DNA of 64,000 nt from Algibacter amylolyticus (GCF_014202225.1 NZ_JACHGE010000001.1:167320-231319), one strand, 5' to 3'. Shown: positions 18,933 to 27,772, counted from the first letter of the stretch. The notes: generated by a model not told the origin, from the sequence alone. Numbers and translations: made by a program.

Positions 18933-19940
18933 CTACTCTATTTTTACAGATTTTATAACAGATTCTAGCTCTAGCATATAATTTCTTTTCTCTACAGATG
19001 GCGCAAATATAAAGGCTTCAACTACAACCCATCTTTTATTTACCTTATCTTCAATCATGTAATTTATAAATGGTCCGCCCATAAAATCGTTAGTTAATTC
19101 CCATAAGCCTTTGGTTACTAAAGCTGGCTTATTATCTAAAATAGTTTCACCAAAAAAAGGTGTGTACGCCGGCTCTGTTACCATAAACGAACTTACGGTA
19201 TCGCCATTAGCTTTAACTGTACCATCTAATCGACCTTTAAAATAGGCTTGTCCTATAGAGTCTCGAATCTTAATTATTTGTCCTACAGTACTATCATTTC
19301 TTGTAACAGCATCAAAAGGCAACTCGTAAAGCATAATGTGAGAATGCCCTGTGGTAATATCTTTTCTAAACCAAAAGAAATTACCCTCTTGCTTTGCCTG
19401 CTCGTAAATTAAAGAAAATTTAATAGTTAAACCTAGTTTTTCTTTTATAGTATTAAAGTTATGTGGCGACTTTGCCATTTGGCGTTGTCTTTCATCCAAC
19501 TCCGAGTTTCTAAACGTTTCAATAATTTTAGCTTCATTCTCTTTTACCACTTCAATAATCTCTTCTTTGGTGTTACCAGAAACCACGATTACTTTTTGAG
19601 GCTTAGCATACACATCTTCAGAAAATGTTATTCCCGCTGGTTTATTAGTTTCAACCTTTAAAACCGTTCTATTTTTGGTAACAAATCCAGAAAAAACAGA
19701 TGGTGGAATCTGGCTAATGGTAAACATTGGCTCATCTTGTGGCAACCCATAAATTGGCTTTGCAAGTACTTGCCTTATGGCTTCACCCACACGACCATCC
19801 CAATATTCGTTTTCTGTTACAACAGATACATTATTAATAGCACCAGAGGCATCTGGCAAAAACTTTTCAGCTTTTTCGTTTTTATCAACACAAGACACTA
19901 AAAGTGTTAACGTAAGTAATGAAAATAGAAAATATCGCAT
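18933..19940 (-). CDS. DUF4837 family lipoprotein
   Basis: A 335-residue protein with a lipoprotein signal, MRYFLFSLLTLTLLVSC (lipidated Cys17). The body matches the Bacteroidota DUF4837 family as I recall it, with MAKSPHNFNTIKEKLGLTIKFSLIYEQ, FFWFRKDITTGHSHIMLYELPF and VRGLW-like LVTKGLWELTNDFMGGPFINYMIEDK. The function is unknown; an envelope role is likely from lipidation and from its position 26 bp downstream of the lytic transglycosylase gene in the same operon. Confidence 0.85.
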   Translation of the reverse strand: MRYFLFSLLTLTLLVSCVDKNEKAEKFLPDASGAINNVSVVTENEYWDGRVGEAIRQVLAKPIYGLPQDEPMFTISQIPPSVFSGFVTKNRTVLKVETNKPAGITFSEDVYAKPQKVIVVSGNTKEEIIEVVKENEAKIIETFRNSELDERQRQMAKSPHNFNTIKEKLGLTIKFSLIYEQAKQEGNFFWFRKDITTGHSHIMLYELPFDAVTRNDSTVGQIIKIRDSIGQAYFKGRLDGTVKANGDTVSSFMVTEPAYTPFFGETILDNKPALVTKGLWELTNDFMGGPFINYMIEDKVNKRWVVVEAFIFAPSVEKRNYMLELESVIKSVKIE

Positions 19941-19966
19941 AATATTTTTTAAGTTTAGTTAGGGGT

Positions 19967-21586
19967 TTAACTCTTAGCAATTTTAAGAATCATTCCGGGT
20001 TTTAATTTACTACCACTAATACCGTTCCAATCTTTAATATTTTGAACAGAAACACCAGAAAATTTTTGAGAAATACTCCACAACGAGTCACCATCCTTAA
20101 CGGTGTAGTTAATAACATCGCCTTTTATGGGTATTGTTTTTACTGTCGCTTTCGCGGAAGAGGTAGCGTTTCCATGAGGTGTTCGCGGAAAAATGGTTAA
20201 TCGTTGACCAATTTTTAAGTTATTGCTTCGTAAACCATTCCACTTTTTTATATCGCTAACCCTAACACCATATAATCTTGAAATTTTACCTAAATAATCA
20301 CCAGATTTTACACGATACGTCGTTTTATTTTGCGCTTCAATAAACTGAGGCATTTGTTTTTCGCGTTTATCAAGCTCTGCTTTAGCAAATGCATATATTC
20401 TATCTTCATTATTTACAAATGTTCCAACCACATCGCGAGGCAATCTCAACACATAATTTTCATCTTTTATAAAAGGAATAATATCTAGCTTATAAGACGG
20501 GTTTAAAAACTGAAGTTCCTCAATAGGAGTTCCCGTAGCTTCCGAAACCTGATCGAGCGTTATTTGTTGCTTTACTAAAACGGTATCGGTTTCAAAATAA
20601 GCCAACTCTGGTTTATAATTTTTAAAACCATGTTCTTTAGCGTATTCAAAAATATACATATTAGCTAAAAAAGCAGGCAAATACCCAGCAGTTTCCCTTG
20701 GTAAATTATGACGAATATTCCAGTAGTTTCGGTAACCACCAGAACGCCGAATGGCTTTACCAACATTACCCGGACCAGAATTATAGGCCGCAAGCGCCAA
20801 ATCCCAATCGCCAAAAATTTTATATAATCTTGATAAATATTTCGCTGCAGCTTCGGTAGATTTTATAGGGTCGCTACGCTCATCAACATAACTGCTTACA
20901 TCCAACCCATATTCCTTACCTGTTCCGTACATAAATTGCCATAAACCTGTAGCCCCAACTCTAGATCTTGCTCTTGGTTTTAATGCCGATTCTACAATGG
21001 CTAAATATTTAATTTCTAAAGGAATGTTATGTTTATCCAACTCGCCCTCAAACATAGGAAAGTAAAACGCACTTAATGTTAATAGGTTTTGTATAGAGTT
21101 ACGCCTATGTTTTAAATACGATTTTATAACACTTTCTAGAGATGGATTGTACTCTACATTAAAAGGTGTTCTGGCATCTAGCTCTTTTAAGCGTGCCTTA
21201 AGCGTATCGCTATGTAGTTCTGGATAATCAACGGGTTTGTAGTCGAGCTCTGTAACGGTTTTATAAATGGTGTCGAATAAGCGATTGCTATACAACTCAT
21301 CAAACCAAGCTTGGTCTAACTTTAAAACTTCTTCGTTGTCTTTTAAATTTGCTATAGATGTACTATCTACAGTAGCTTCAATAGTTTTTTGGGTATAGGT
21401 ATTATCTTCTACAACAGCACTTTTAAGAACTACTGTAGGCCCAGAAATGGTATCTGGAATAGCAGTATTTTGAACAACTAAAGTATCTTTAACCTTAGTA
21501 TTTTGAATAGATATCGTGTCTTGCGTTTGCGAAAAACAAGATGGTAAACTTAAAATATATAATACTATAAAAAATCGAAAAGCCAT
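19967..21586 (-). CDS. Membrane-bound lytic murein transglycosylase D-like, SLT plus two LysM
   Basis: Cleaves the glycan strands of peptidoglycan in the periplasm. The 539-residue protein has a signal peptide (to about residue 20; LPSC at 14-17 is only a poor lipobox), a low-complexity region to about 140, an SLT domain with catalytic Glu199 in AIVESALKPRARSRVGATG and YNSGPGNVGKAIRRSG, and two LysM domains: YRVKSGDYLGKISRLYG (about 427) and YTVKDGDSLWSISQKF (about 493). A perfect 14-bp palindrome (ATTCATTAATGAAT, 21594-21607) sits 7 bp upstream of the start. Confidence 0.92.
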   Translation of the reverse strand: MAFRFFIVLYILSLPSCFSQTQDTISIQNTKVKDTLVVQNTAIPDTISGPTVVLKSAVVEDNTYTQKTIEATVDSTSIANLKDNEEVLKLDQAWFDELYSNRLFDTIYKTVTELDYKPVDYPELHSDTLKARLKELDARTPFNVEYNPSLESVIKSYLKHRRNSIQNLLTLSAFYFPMFEGELDKHNIPLEIKYLAIVESALKPRARSRVGATGLWQFMYGTGKEYGLDVSSYVDERSDPIKSTEAAAKYLSRLYKIFGDWDLALAAYNSGPGNVGKAIRRSGGYRNYWNIRHNLPRETAGYLPAFLANMYIFEYAKEHGFKNYKPELAYFETDTVLVKQQITLDQVSEATGTPIEELQFLNPSYKLDIIPFIKDENYVLRLPRDVVGTFVNNEDRIYAFAKAELDKREKQMPQFIEAQNKTTYRVKSGDYLGKISRLYGVRVSDIKKWNGLRSNNLKIGQRLTIFPRTPHGNATSSAKATVKTIPIKGDVINYTVKDGDSLWSISQKFSGVSVQNIKDWNGISGSKLKPGMILKIAKS

Positions 21587-21696
21587 AAAATCTATTCATT
21601 AATGAATGATGTTATGGCTAAAATCGTATTTATTTTACTAAGAACAAAATATATTAAGACCTGTGAAGCTTTAAAACTGTCGCAGGCCTATTATTT

Positions 21697-22884
21697 CTAC
21701 TCTAATATAGCAGCAATTCCAGGAAGTGTTTTTCCTTCTAAGCTTTCTAGCATAGCGCCACCACCTGTACTTACGTAACTCACTTTATTTTCGAAACCAA
21801 ATTGCTTAACAGCAGCAACCGAGTCACCTCCACCAACAAGTGAAAACGCTCCGTTTTTAGTAGCTTCGGCAATCGAGTTTCCTAATTCGATAGTACCTTG
21901 AGCAAAACTTTCCATTTCAAAAACACCTAGTGGTCCATTCCAAAGGATTGTTTTACACTGCATAACTACATCATGAAATTGTGCTCTAGATTTTGGTCCA
22001 GCATCTACACCTTCCCAACCATCAGGAATTTCATTAATATCAACCGTTTGTGTATTTGCATCGTTACTAAAATCGTCGGCAGCAATAGTATCTACAGGAA
22101 TATGAATTTGAACATTTTTTTCTTTAGCTTGTTTTAAAATATCTAAAGCTAAAGGCATTTTATCGTCCTCACAAATAGAATTACCAATTTTTCCACCTTG
22201 CGCTTTAACAAACGTAAATGCCATACCACCACCAATAATTAAGTGATCTACTTTATCAAGAATGTTTTCTATAATGGTAATTTTAGAAGATACTTTAGCA
22301 CCACCTAAAATAGCTAAAACAGGCTTTTCTCCTGTTTCCATTACTTTATTAATGCTTTCAATTTCTTGAGCTAATAAGTTTCCAAAACATTTTCTTCCTT
22401 CAAAAAACTGAGCTACAATAGTTGTAGAAGCATGCGCTCTGTGAGCTGTACCAAAAGCATCATTAACGTAAATATCTCCTAGTTTAGATAATTTTTCAGC
22501 AAAGTCTTTATCGCCAGCAGTTTCTTCTTTGTAAAAACGTAAGTTTTCTAGTAATAAAACTTCTCCTGGTTGTAAATTTGCTGCTGCTTCTTCAGCTTTA
22601 GTTCCAATACAATCTGTAACAAACTTAACTTCTACACCTAAAATATCCGATACTTTAGCCGCAATATGTTTTAATGAAAACTCATCTTGAAATCCTTTTG
22701 GACGTCCTAAATGCGACATTAAAATACAGCTTCCGCCATCTTCTAAAATTTTAATAATTGTAGGTTTTGCCGATACAATTCTAGTGGCATCTGTAACCTC
22801 AAACTTATCGTTTAATGGCACATTAAAATCTACGCGTATTAATGCTTTTTTATTTTCGAAATTAAAATCGTTAAGCGTTTTCAT
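21697..22884 (-). CDS. pgk: Phosphoglycerate kinase
   Basis: Glycolytic enzyme converting 1,3-bisphosphoglycerate and ADP to 3-phosphoglycerate and ATP. The 395-residue protein is full length, with [10 protein letters not shown] (residues 17-26), the substrate-binding [33 protein letters not shown] and the nucleotide-binding [13 protein letters not shown] near the C-terminus. It appears to be transcribed alone from a promoter at 22920. Confidence 0.97.
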   Translation of the reverse strand: MKTLNDFNFENKKALIRVDFNVPLNDKFEVTDATRIVSAKPTIIKILEDGGSCILMSHLGRPKGFQDEFSLKHIAAKVSDILGVEVKFVTDCIGTKAEEAAANLQPGEVLLLENLRFYKEETAGDKDFAEKLSKLGDIYVNDAFGTAHRAHASTTIVAQFFEGRKCFGNLLAQEIESINKVMETGEKPVLAILGGAKVSSKITIIENILDKVDHLIIGGGMAFTFVKAQGGKIGNSICEDDKMPLALDILKQAKEKNVQIHIPVDTIAADDFSNDANTQTVDINEIPDGWEGVDAGPKSRAQFHDVVMQCKTILWNGPLGVFEMESFAQGTIELGNSIAEATKNGAFSLVGGGDSVAAVKQFGFENKVSYVSTGGGAMLESLEGKTLPGIAAILE

Positions 22885-22919
22885 GTATATATGTTTTTAT
22901 TTTTTAACTATTTGAAACA

Positions 22920-22927
22920 CAAATGTA
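22920..22927 (-). promoter_or_regulatory. Candidate -7 box of pgk
   Basis: TACATTTG on the minus strand matches TAnnTTTG and lies 35 bp upstream of the pgk start codon. No clear -33 box. Confidence 0.4.
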
Positions 22928-23085
22928 ACTAATTAAAAAGCGATAAAAAATGACTTTTTTCACGAAAACGATATAGCTTGAGAAGATTTCTTCGATTTTT
23001 GAATTATATAGGTATTACATATTAACTATTTTATATCGAACCCTATATTTCTATACTGAAAATGGCATATCGATGATATACCGTC

Positions 23086-23117
23086 TTTGAATTTGTAGAA
23101 TTTTTCACCTACCTTCG
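23086..23117 (+). promoter_or_regulatory. Candidate promoter of the DUF418 gene
   Basis: TTTG (23086-23089), 20-bp spacer, then TACCTTCG (23110-23117), close to the flavobacterial TTTG / TAnnTTTG pair with one mismatch. It leaves a leader of about 75 bases. Confidence 0.4.
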
Positions 23118-23200
23118 TTTAACATGAAGATTCATACTCCCCAAAGTACTACCGCTAATTAATATAAATAGAAAATATAAATTAATTAAAAAATAGTCTT

Positions 23201-24421
23201 ATGGAAATTAGTAAACCCGTTGAGCCCAATAAAAGAATCGAAATTATAGATATTCTTCGTGGATTTGCACTACTCGGAATTATTTTTATGAATATGAGTT
23301 TTTTTAGCGGTTACGTATTTATGCCCTTTGAAGAACTTAAGCAGATATCGAACTTTGAGTTAGATGATAATCTATATTATTTTTTAGGAATTATAGTCTC
23401 CGGTAAATTTTACACTATATTTTCAATTTTATTTGCTGTTGGTTTTTATATACAATTCAACAAAAACAGAGATAGAGCAGCCGATTTTTTAAAAACGTAT
23501 CGCAGAAGATTATTCATTTTATTAATTATAGGAATTATCCATACTTTATTTTGGTATGGCGATATATTATTTACCTATGCTATTTATGGTTTTATTCTAA
23601 TTTTATTTAGAAATGTAAAACCAAAAATACTACTTCGATGGACGCTCTTTTTCCTGTTAATACCCTATGTATTGGATTTTGCTATTTTACCATTTACTGA
23701 AGCCGCACAAGCTAACTTCCCTGGTAACACAAATCATACACAAACGGCTCGCATTTCGTATCCAGATATGTCGAATGTAGATATTATTAATACTTTTAGA
23801 GACGATTCTATTACCGAAATAATCAAGCTAAACATTCATAATTTTATATGGAAGCAATTAGGCTACATACCCTCTGGCGGTTATTTTAATTTCCTTGGCA
23901 TTTTTCTTTTGGGTTACTATTTAGCCTCGATAGAATTCTATAAAAAAGCTCCAAAATCCACCATATTAATATTAACTATTTTAATTGTTGGGATACTAAT
24001 TACTATTGCTGCAAAACTTTTAGGAGGTAATCCTTATGAGCTGCCTACGCTTCAAAATATTCGATATAAGTTCTTATCAATGGCTGGCCAACTGCTTATT
24101 AGTTTTTCTTATATCTTGGCAATAATAAAAATTGCCCAAACTGTAATTGGTAAAAAAGTATTTAAATATTTGATACCTGTGGGAAGAACGGCCCTAAGTA
24201 ATTACATTATACAAACCGTTTTAATGGTTGTTATTTTTTATAATTTCGGCTTTAGTCTGTTTGGAAAAATAGGGTTAATTCCAACCTTTAGTATTGCTTT
24301 AGTTATTGTCGCTATTCAAATAATTTTAAGTAATATTTGGTTAAAACATTATCGATTCGGACCACTTGAATGGGCTTGGAGAAGTTTAACTTATAAAAAA
24401 CGGATAAAAATTAGACATTAA
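23201..24421 (+). CDS. DUF418 domain polytopic membrane protein
   Basis: A 406-residue inner-membrane protein with about ten helices. The N-terminus has the family start RIEIIDILRGFALLGIIFMNM, an acyltransferase-like RxLRG motif, and the C-terminal 150 residues are a DUF418 domain (GRTALSNYIIQTVLMVVIFYNFG, ending GPLEWAWRSLTY). The family (YeiB-like) has no firmly known function, though a transport or acyl-transfer role has been suggested. It is followed by a 357-bp non-coding gap with a dispersed repeat. Confidence 0.88.
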   Translation: MEISKPVEPNKRIEIIDILRGFALLGIIFMNMSFFSGYVFMPFEELKQISNFELDDNLYYFLGIIVSGKFYTIFSILFAVGFYIQFNKNRDRAADFLKTYRRRLFILLIIGIIHTLFWYGDILFTYAIYGFILILFRNVKPKILLRWTLFFLLIPYVLDFAILPFTEAAQANFPGNTNHTQTARISYPDMSNVDIINTFRDDSITEIIKLNIHNFIWKQLGYIPSGGYFNFLGIFLLGYYLASIEFYKKAPKSTILILTILIVGILITIAAKLLGGNPYELPTLQNIRYKFLSMAGQLLISFSYILAIIKIAQTVIGKKVFKYLIPVGRTALSNYIIQTVLMVVIFYNFGFSLFGKIGLIPTFSIALVIVAIQIILSNIWLKHYRFGPLEWAWRSLTYKKRIKIRH

Positions 24422-24617
24422 AATCTATTAAAAACTACAAACTTAAGCCGTATATAATTTATTGCTGGATATAGCTTACTTGCTAACATCTTCGCGGATT
24501 TTCTATTTGGTTGGTATTGGCTGTAATGCGCACCGACATGATACACAAACACTTTAAACGAACCTCCACAACAACAAACCACACTTAAATTATAAAACCT
24601 AACCCTAACAAAAAAGC
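24422..24617. other. Non-coding block preceding dispersed repeat copy 1
   Basis: This stretch lies between the DUF418 gene and repeat copy 1. A 110-codon minus-strand frame runs across it and the repeat, but it has no domain, is rich in Arg/Phe, and is best read as non-coding. Near its right end CCCTAAC (24603-24609) is complementary to GTTAGGG (24620-24626) at the start of the repeat, so the stem of the element may reach into this block. Confidence 0.4.
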
Positions 24618-24703
24618 GCGTTAGGGATTGCAGTGGAAAGCCCACAGCCCGACGTAGGAGGTGCGAGGACTTGAAACGTAAAGCCCGACCCTTGTGGTAA
24701 CGC
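24618..24703 (+). repeat. Dispersed palindromic-ended repeat, copy 1 (86 bp)
   Basis: Begins GCGTTAGGGATTG and ends GACCCTTGTGGTAACGC; the outer GCGTTA and TAACGC are complementary. Differs from copy 2 (45078-45163) at three positions over 86 bp. Inside, GTGG-AAAGC-CCAC can form a hairpin, and AGGAGGTGCGAGGACTTG is shared with copy 2. Not coding; lies upstream of holB. Probably a structured interspersed element; family unknown to me. Confidence 0.8.
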
Positions 24704-24765
24704 TCAAATAAAAATCTATAAAATTTTACTGGTTTGTTAATGTTTAACATCTAATAAAATTCGTT

Positions 24766-24773
24766 TACTTTTG
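24766..24773 (+). promoter_or_regulatory. -7 box of holB, implying a near-leaderless mRNA
   Basis: TACTTTTG is a perfect TAnnTTTG match ending only 5 bp before the holB ATG (24779). Transcription would begin at or within a few bases of the start codon. The -33 position has only TTTA (24743-24746). Confidence 0.45.
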
Positions 24774-24778
24774 TCTTT

Positions 24779-25933
24779 ATGCTTTTTAAAGATATTTTAG
24801 GACAAAATCATATTAAAAATCACCTCACGCAGAGTGTTGACAATGGCAGATTACCACATGCCCAATTGTTTGTTGGTAAAGAGGGCTCTGGCACTTTACC
24901 TATGGCACTGGCTTATGCACAGTACATTTTGTGCACGAATTCTGGTGGCGAAAACACTAACGGAAACGACGCTTGTAATTTAAAGTTTAAAAACTTTTCG
25001 CACCCCGATTTGCATTTTGCTTTTCCGGTTACTACCAGCGATAAGGTTAAAAGCAAACCGGTATCTAGTTTTTACATGGAAGAGTGGCGCCAGCTTTTGG
25101 ACCAACAGCCTTACGGCAACCTTTTTGATTGGTATAAATTACTAGGTGTTGATAACAAACAAGGACAAATTGGTGTTGAAGAAGCGCATGAAATTGTAAA
25201 ATCGCTTACCCTAAAAGCCTACGAGGGTGGCTATAAAGTGATGCTTATTTGGATGGCCGAAAAAATGAATACCGCTTGTGCCAATAAGCTTTTAAAACTG
25301 ATTGAAGAGCCACCAAATAAAACTATATTTTTACTTATTGCCGAAGATGAAGAGCAAATTATAAATACGATTAGATCGCGTTGCCAGATTTTACATTTTC
25401 CGCCGTTGGCAGAAGACGTTATTAAAACAGCTTTAATTAAAGAATACAACCTTAATGCGAGTGAAGCTACCAAAATTGCGCATCAATCTAACGGAAATTA
25501 TAATAAGGCTTGCGATTTGGTGTATCAAGACACCGAAGATTCTCAGTTTGAAACTTGGTTTATTTTCTGGATTCGCAGTGCCTTTAAAGCCAGAGGAAAT
25601 AAGGCAGCCATACACGATTTAATTTCTTGGAGCGAGGATATTGCCAAAACAGGTCGTGAAACACAAAAACAATTTCTAAACTTTTGTATAGACTTTTTTC
25701 GTCAGGCGTTATTAATGAATTATAACGCTACAGATTTAGTGTTTTTTGAGCCCAAAACCGAGAAGTTTAAGCTTGAAAATTTTGCGCCTTACGTACACGG
25801 AAATAACATTATGGATATTAGCAACGAACTACAAGATGCAATTTACCATATTGAGCGAAATGGCAATTCTAAAATTATTTTAACCGACTTATCTATTAAA
25901 TTAACGCGCTTACTCCATAAGAAGGCGGAGTAA
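24779..25933 (+). CDS. holB: DNA polymerase III delta' subunit (clamp loader)
   Basis: Clamp-loader subunit of the replicase. The 384-residue protein starts with the family's MLFKDILGQNHIKNHL, has a P-loop-like GKEGSGT (residues 38-44) that is degenerate as in other delta' subunits, AEKMNTACANKLLKLIEEPP, and the SRC motif in IRSRCQILHF. The zinc module near residues 50-75 keeps only two of the four cysteines of the E. coli protein (C..C-NLKF), which I believe is usual in this lineage. The start is fixed by the conserved N-terminus. Confidence 0.93.
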   Translation: MLFKDILGQNHIKNHLTQSVDNGRLPHAQLFVGKEGSGTLPMALAYAQYILCTNSGGENTNGNDACNLKFKNFSHPDLHFAFPVTTSDKVKSKPVSSFYMEEWRQLLDQQPYGNLFDWYKLLGVDNKQGQIGVEEAHEIVKSLTLKAYEGGYKVMLIWMAEKMNTACANKLLKLIEEPPNKTIFLLIAEDEEQIINTIRSRCQILHFPPLAEDVIKTALIKEYNLNASEATKIAHQSNGNYNKACDLVYQDTEDSQFETWFIFWIRSAFKARGNKAAIHDLISWSEDIAKTGRETQKQFLNFCIDFFRQALLMNYNATDLVFFEPKTEKFKLENFAPYVHGNNIMDISNELQDAIYHIERNGNSKIILTDLSIKLTRLLHKKAE

Positions 25934-25940
25934 ATAAAAA

Positions 25941-25971
25941 AAGCCCTATTAAATTTGATTTAACAGGGCTT
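25941..25971. terminator. Bidirectional terminator between holB and the OmpH-like gene
   Basis: Long hairpin: AAGCCCTATTAAAT paired with ATTTAACAGGGCTT across a 3-base loop, one wobble pair, preceded by an A-run (T-run on the minus strand). It lies between converging genes. Confidence 0.8.
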
Positions 25972-26000
25972 AATATTTTGTTTACTAGGTATTTACACCA

Positions 26001-26528
26001 CTATTCCTTTTTATAGTCTGCATTTAAAGCATCTAAAATAGTTTGTGTTAAATCGCTTTGTTCTGCACCATACATTACTGTTGCTGCCGCATCACTTGTT
26101 CCTAATATATAGTTGTAACCATTAGTTTTTCCGTAGTCTTTTACAAAGTCTTTTACATGAACAATAACCGAGTCGATTTCCGCTTGAAACTCTTGAGTTA
26201 ACTTTTGTTGCTCTATTTGCATTTGCTGTTGCAATTGTTGTTGCTTTTGTTGAAGCCCAGTCATTAATTCTTCAGCTTTCTTTCTATTACTTCTAGCTAA
26301 ACGTTGCGCTTCTGCTTGTCCTTTTTGTGCTTCTGCTTGAAAAGCTTGACTAATACTATCTGCTCTTTTTCTAAAAGCATCGTCTTTTATTTGAAATGCT
26401 GCTTCTACATCTTTCTTTTCTTGATAGTCGTTAATTAATTCTCCGTTATCTACAAAAGCAATTTTATTTGGTTTTTCACAAGATGCTAAAACAAGCATCA
26501 CTAAGGCAACATAAATTATGTTTTTCAT
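26001..26528 (-). CDS. OmpH/Skp-family lipoprotein
   Basis: A 175-residue Skp-like coiled-coil protein. It starts MKNIIYVALVMLVLASC, a clear lipobox (Cys17), then the family motif KIAFVDNGELINDYQEKKDVEAAF, a long Gln/Lys-rich coiled coil (about residues 55-125) and a C-terminal YNYILGTSDAAATVMYG. Classical Skp is a soluble periplasmic chaperone for outer-membrane proteins; this one is predicted to be membrane-tethered. It is monocistronic between a terminator and a candidate promoter. Confidence 0.85.
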   Translation of the reverse strand: MKNIIYVALVMLVLASCEKPNKIAFVDNGELINDYQEKKDVEAAFQIKDDAFRKRADSISQAFQAEAQKGQAEAQRLARSNRKKAEELMTGLQQKQQQLQQQMQIEQQKLTQEFQAEIDSVIVHVKDFVKDYGKTNGYNYILGTSDAAATVMYGAEQSDLTQTILDALNADYKKE

Positions 26529-26572
26529 TTTTTTATTTAATTAGTTAATTGTTGGTAAAATTTATATCCGAA

Positions 26573-26580
26573 CAAATGTA
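26573..26580 (-). promoter_or_regulatory. Candidate -7 box of the OmpH-like gene
   Basis: TACATTTG on the minus strand, 44 bp upstream of the start codon; identical to the box in front of pgk. No clear -33 element. Confidence 0.35.
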
Positions 26581-26777
26581 ATAAAGTAGCTTTTAAATTA
26601 AAGCGAATTTATTTTCAATTTAACATATAAGGATTCTTTATGATAAAAAGGAATTAAAATAAGAAGTCTCTATTAAATTTGAGGTCAAATAAAGCGTTTT
26701 AAGCGCTTTTTAGAAAAACGACTTGTGTTTGGACGTTTATATGCATCAGGATAAAGCTTAGTCGCTAAAAACAAGTT

Positions 26778-27623
26778 TTAGCTGTTTTTTATGACATAAA
26801 TTAGAGACGAAGCTTCTTTTGAGCCTATCGCTTTTAAATTTGAACGTAAGCCAATCCAAAAACCTTTAACCGCATTCATGCTTCCTGTTTTATATTTTTC
26901 TGAAAGCATACTCACATAAAAGGAATCGAACCACATGGGTTTTATTTTATTTACTTTAAAAGATTGTTTTGAAACTAAATTTGAAACCGATGTTTTATTA
27001 AAATGCCAAAGATGCCTAGGTACATCATAAGCAGCCCAAAACGATTTATAATATTGTGCATCGAAACTTTTATAATTAGGAACCGCAATTATTAAAGTTC
27101 CATTTGGTTTTAATAGTTTTTTAAATGTAGCAATCTGCTCGTCTAAATTTGGTAAATGTTCTAGCACATGCCAAAGGGTAATAACATCAAAACTTTTTGG
27201 TTGGAACTTTAAAAGTTGTTCTGTATTAAAAACAGATCCGTTTGTTTTTTTATTTGCAATTTCTCTTGCTTGTTGGTTAGGTTCAATTCCAGAAACAATC
27301 CAATTATTTTGTTGCGCAGTTTGTAAAAAATCACCCGTACCACATCCAATGTCCAAAAGTTTTTTGTCTTCGGAAGGAAATGAATTGATTAAATTTAATT
27401 TCTTTTTTAAAGAAACCGATCGCACTAAATGATACGCTTTTTCGAATAGATTTCTTTTAGAATCTGTATGCGAAATATAATCTTCGCTTTCATAATAATC
27501 AGATAATTTATCGGAAGACGGTTGTGGAGTTGTTTCCAAAAAACCATATTCTAAATTCTGAATAAGCTCAAATACTTCTCCTGAAACAGAGTGATCTTTT
27601 ACTTTTAAATTTTCTTTAGTCAC
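26778..27623 (-). CDS. Class I SAM-dependent methyltransferase
   Basis: A 281-residue methyltransferase with motif I LLDIGCGTGDFLQTA (about residues 89-103), GIEPNQQAREIA after it, and the post-motif FDVITLWHVLEHLPNLDEQIATFKKLLKPNGTLIIAVPN typical of Methyltransf_11/23 proteins. The N-terminal segment (YGFLETTPQPSSDKLSDYYESEDYISH) is the form seen in Bacteroidota homologues that are often annotated as acting on lipids or small molecules; the real substrate is unknown. It stands alone with gaps of about 250 and 215 bp on either side. Confidence 0.85.
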   Translation of the reverse strand: MTKENLKVKDHSVSGEVFELIQNLEYGFLETTPQPSSDKLSDYYESEDYISHTDSKRNLFEKAYHLVRSVSLKKKLNLINSFPSEDKKLLDIGCGTGDFLQTAQQNNWIVSGIEPNQQAREIANKKTNGSVFNTEQLLKFQPKSFDVITLWHVLEHLPNLDEQIATFKKLLKPNGTLIIAVPNYKSFDAQYYKSFWAAYDVPRHLWHFNKTSVSNLVSKQSFKVNKIKPMWFDSFYVSMLSEKYKTGSMNAVKGFWIGLRSNLKAIGSKEASSLIYVIKNS

Positions 27624-27742
27624 GAATACACGAATGGATTAATAAGTATTTTTTAATTATAAATCGAACTTTAGTGAACTTAGTTTATCTCCTTACTTTG
27701 GGTTACTGTTTCTGTTTGAATAACTAAAAAAACAGCTTTAAA

Positions 27743-27772
27743 TTTTAAACGTTCCACGTGGAACGTTTAAAA
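27743..27772. other. parS-like perfect palindrome (30 bp) downstream of mnmG
   Basis: A perfect 30-bp palindrome centred at 27757/27758, core CGTTCCACGTGGAACG. The inner 14 bp GTTCCACGTGGAAC are identical to those of the site at 29744 and match the well-known bacterial parS form TGTTnCACGTGAAACA at most positions. It lies in the non-coding gap between mnmG and a methyltransferase gene. A transcription terminator is less likely, as no T-run follows on the minus strand. Confidence 0.5.

Larger units (their letters stand above)
22885..23200. other. Divergent intergenic region, pgk / DUF418 gene
   Basis: 316 bp without a gene. It contains promoter-like boxes for both flanking genes (listed separately) and a small inverted repeat ATATC-GAT-GATAT at 23067-23079 just upstream of the DUF418 promoter. 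I see no RNA gene or repeat-family copy here. Confidence 0.5.

Noticed and set aside
21656-21692. Possible pgk terminator (GGCCTG/CAGGTC on the minus strand)
   Set aside because: Stem interrupted by mismatches, long loop, and only a weak T-rich tail; too uncertain to list.
24418-24750. A 110-codon minus-strand open frame between the DUF418 gene and holB
   Set aside because: It runs through the dispersed repeat and its flank, has unusual composition and no domain, and overlaps non-coding signals of holB.
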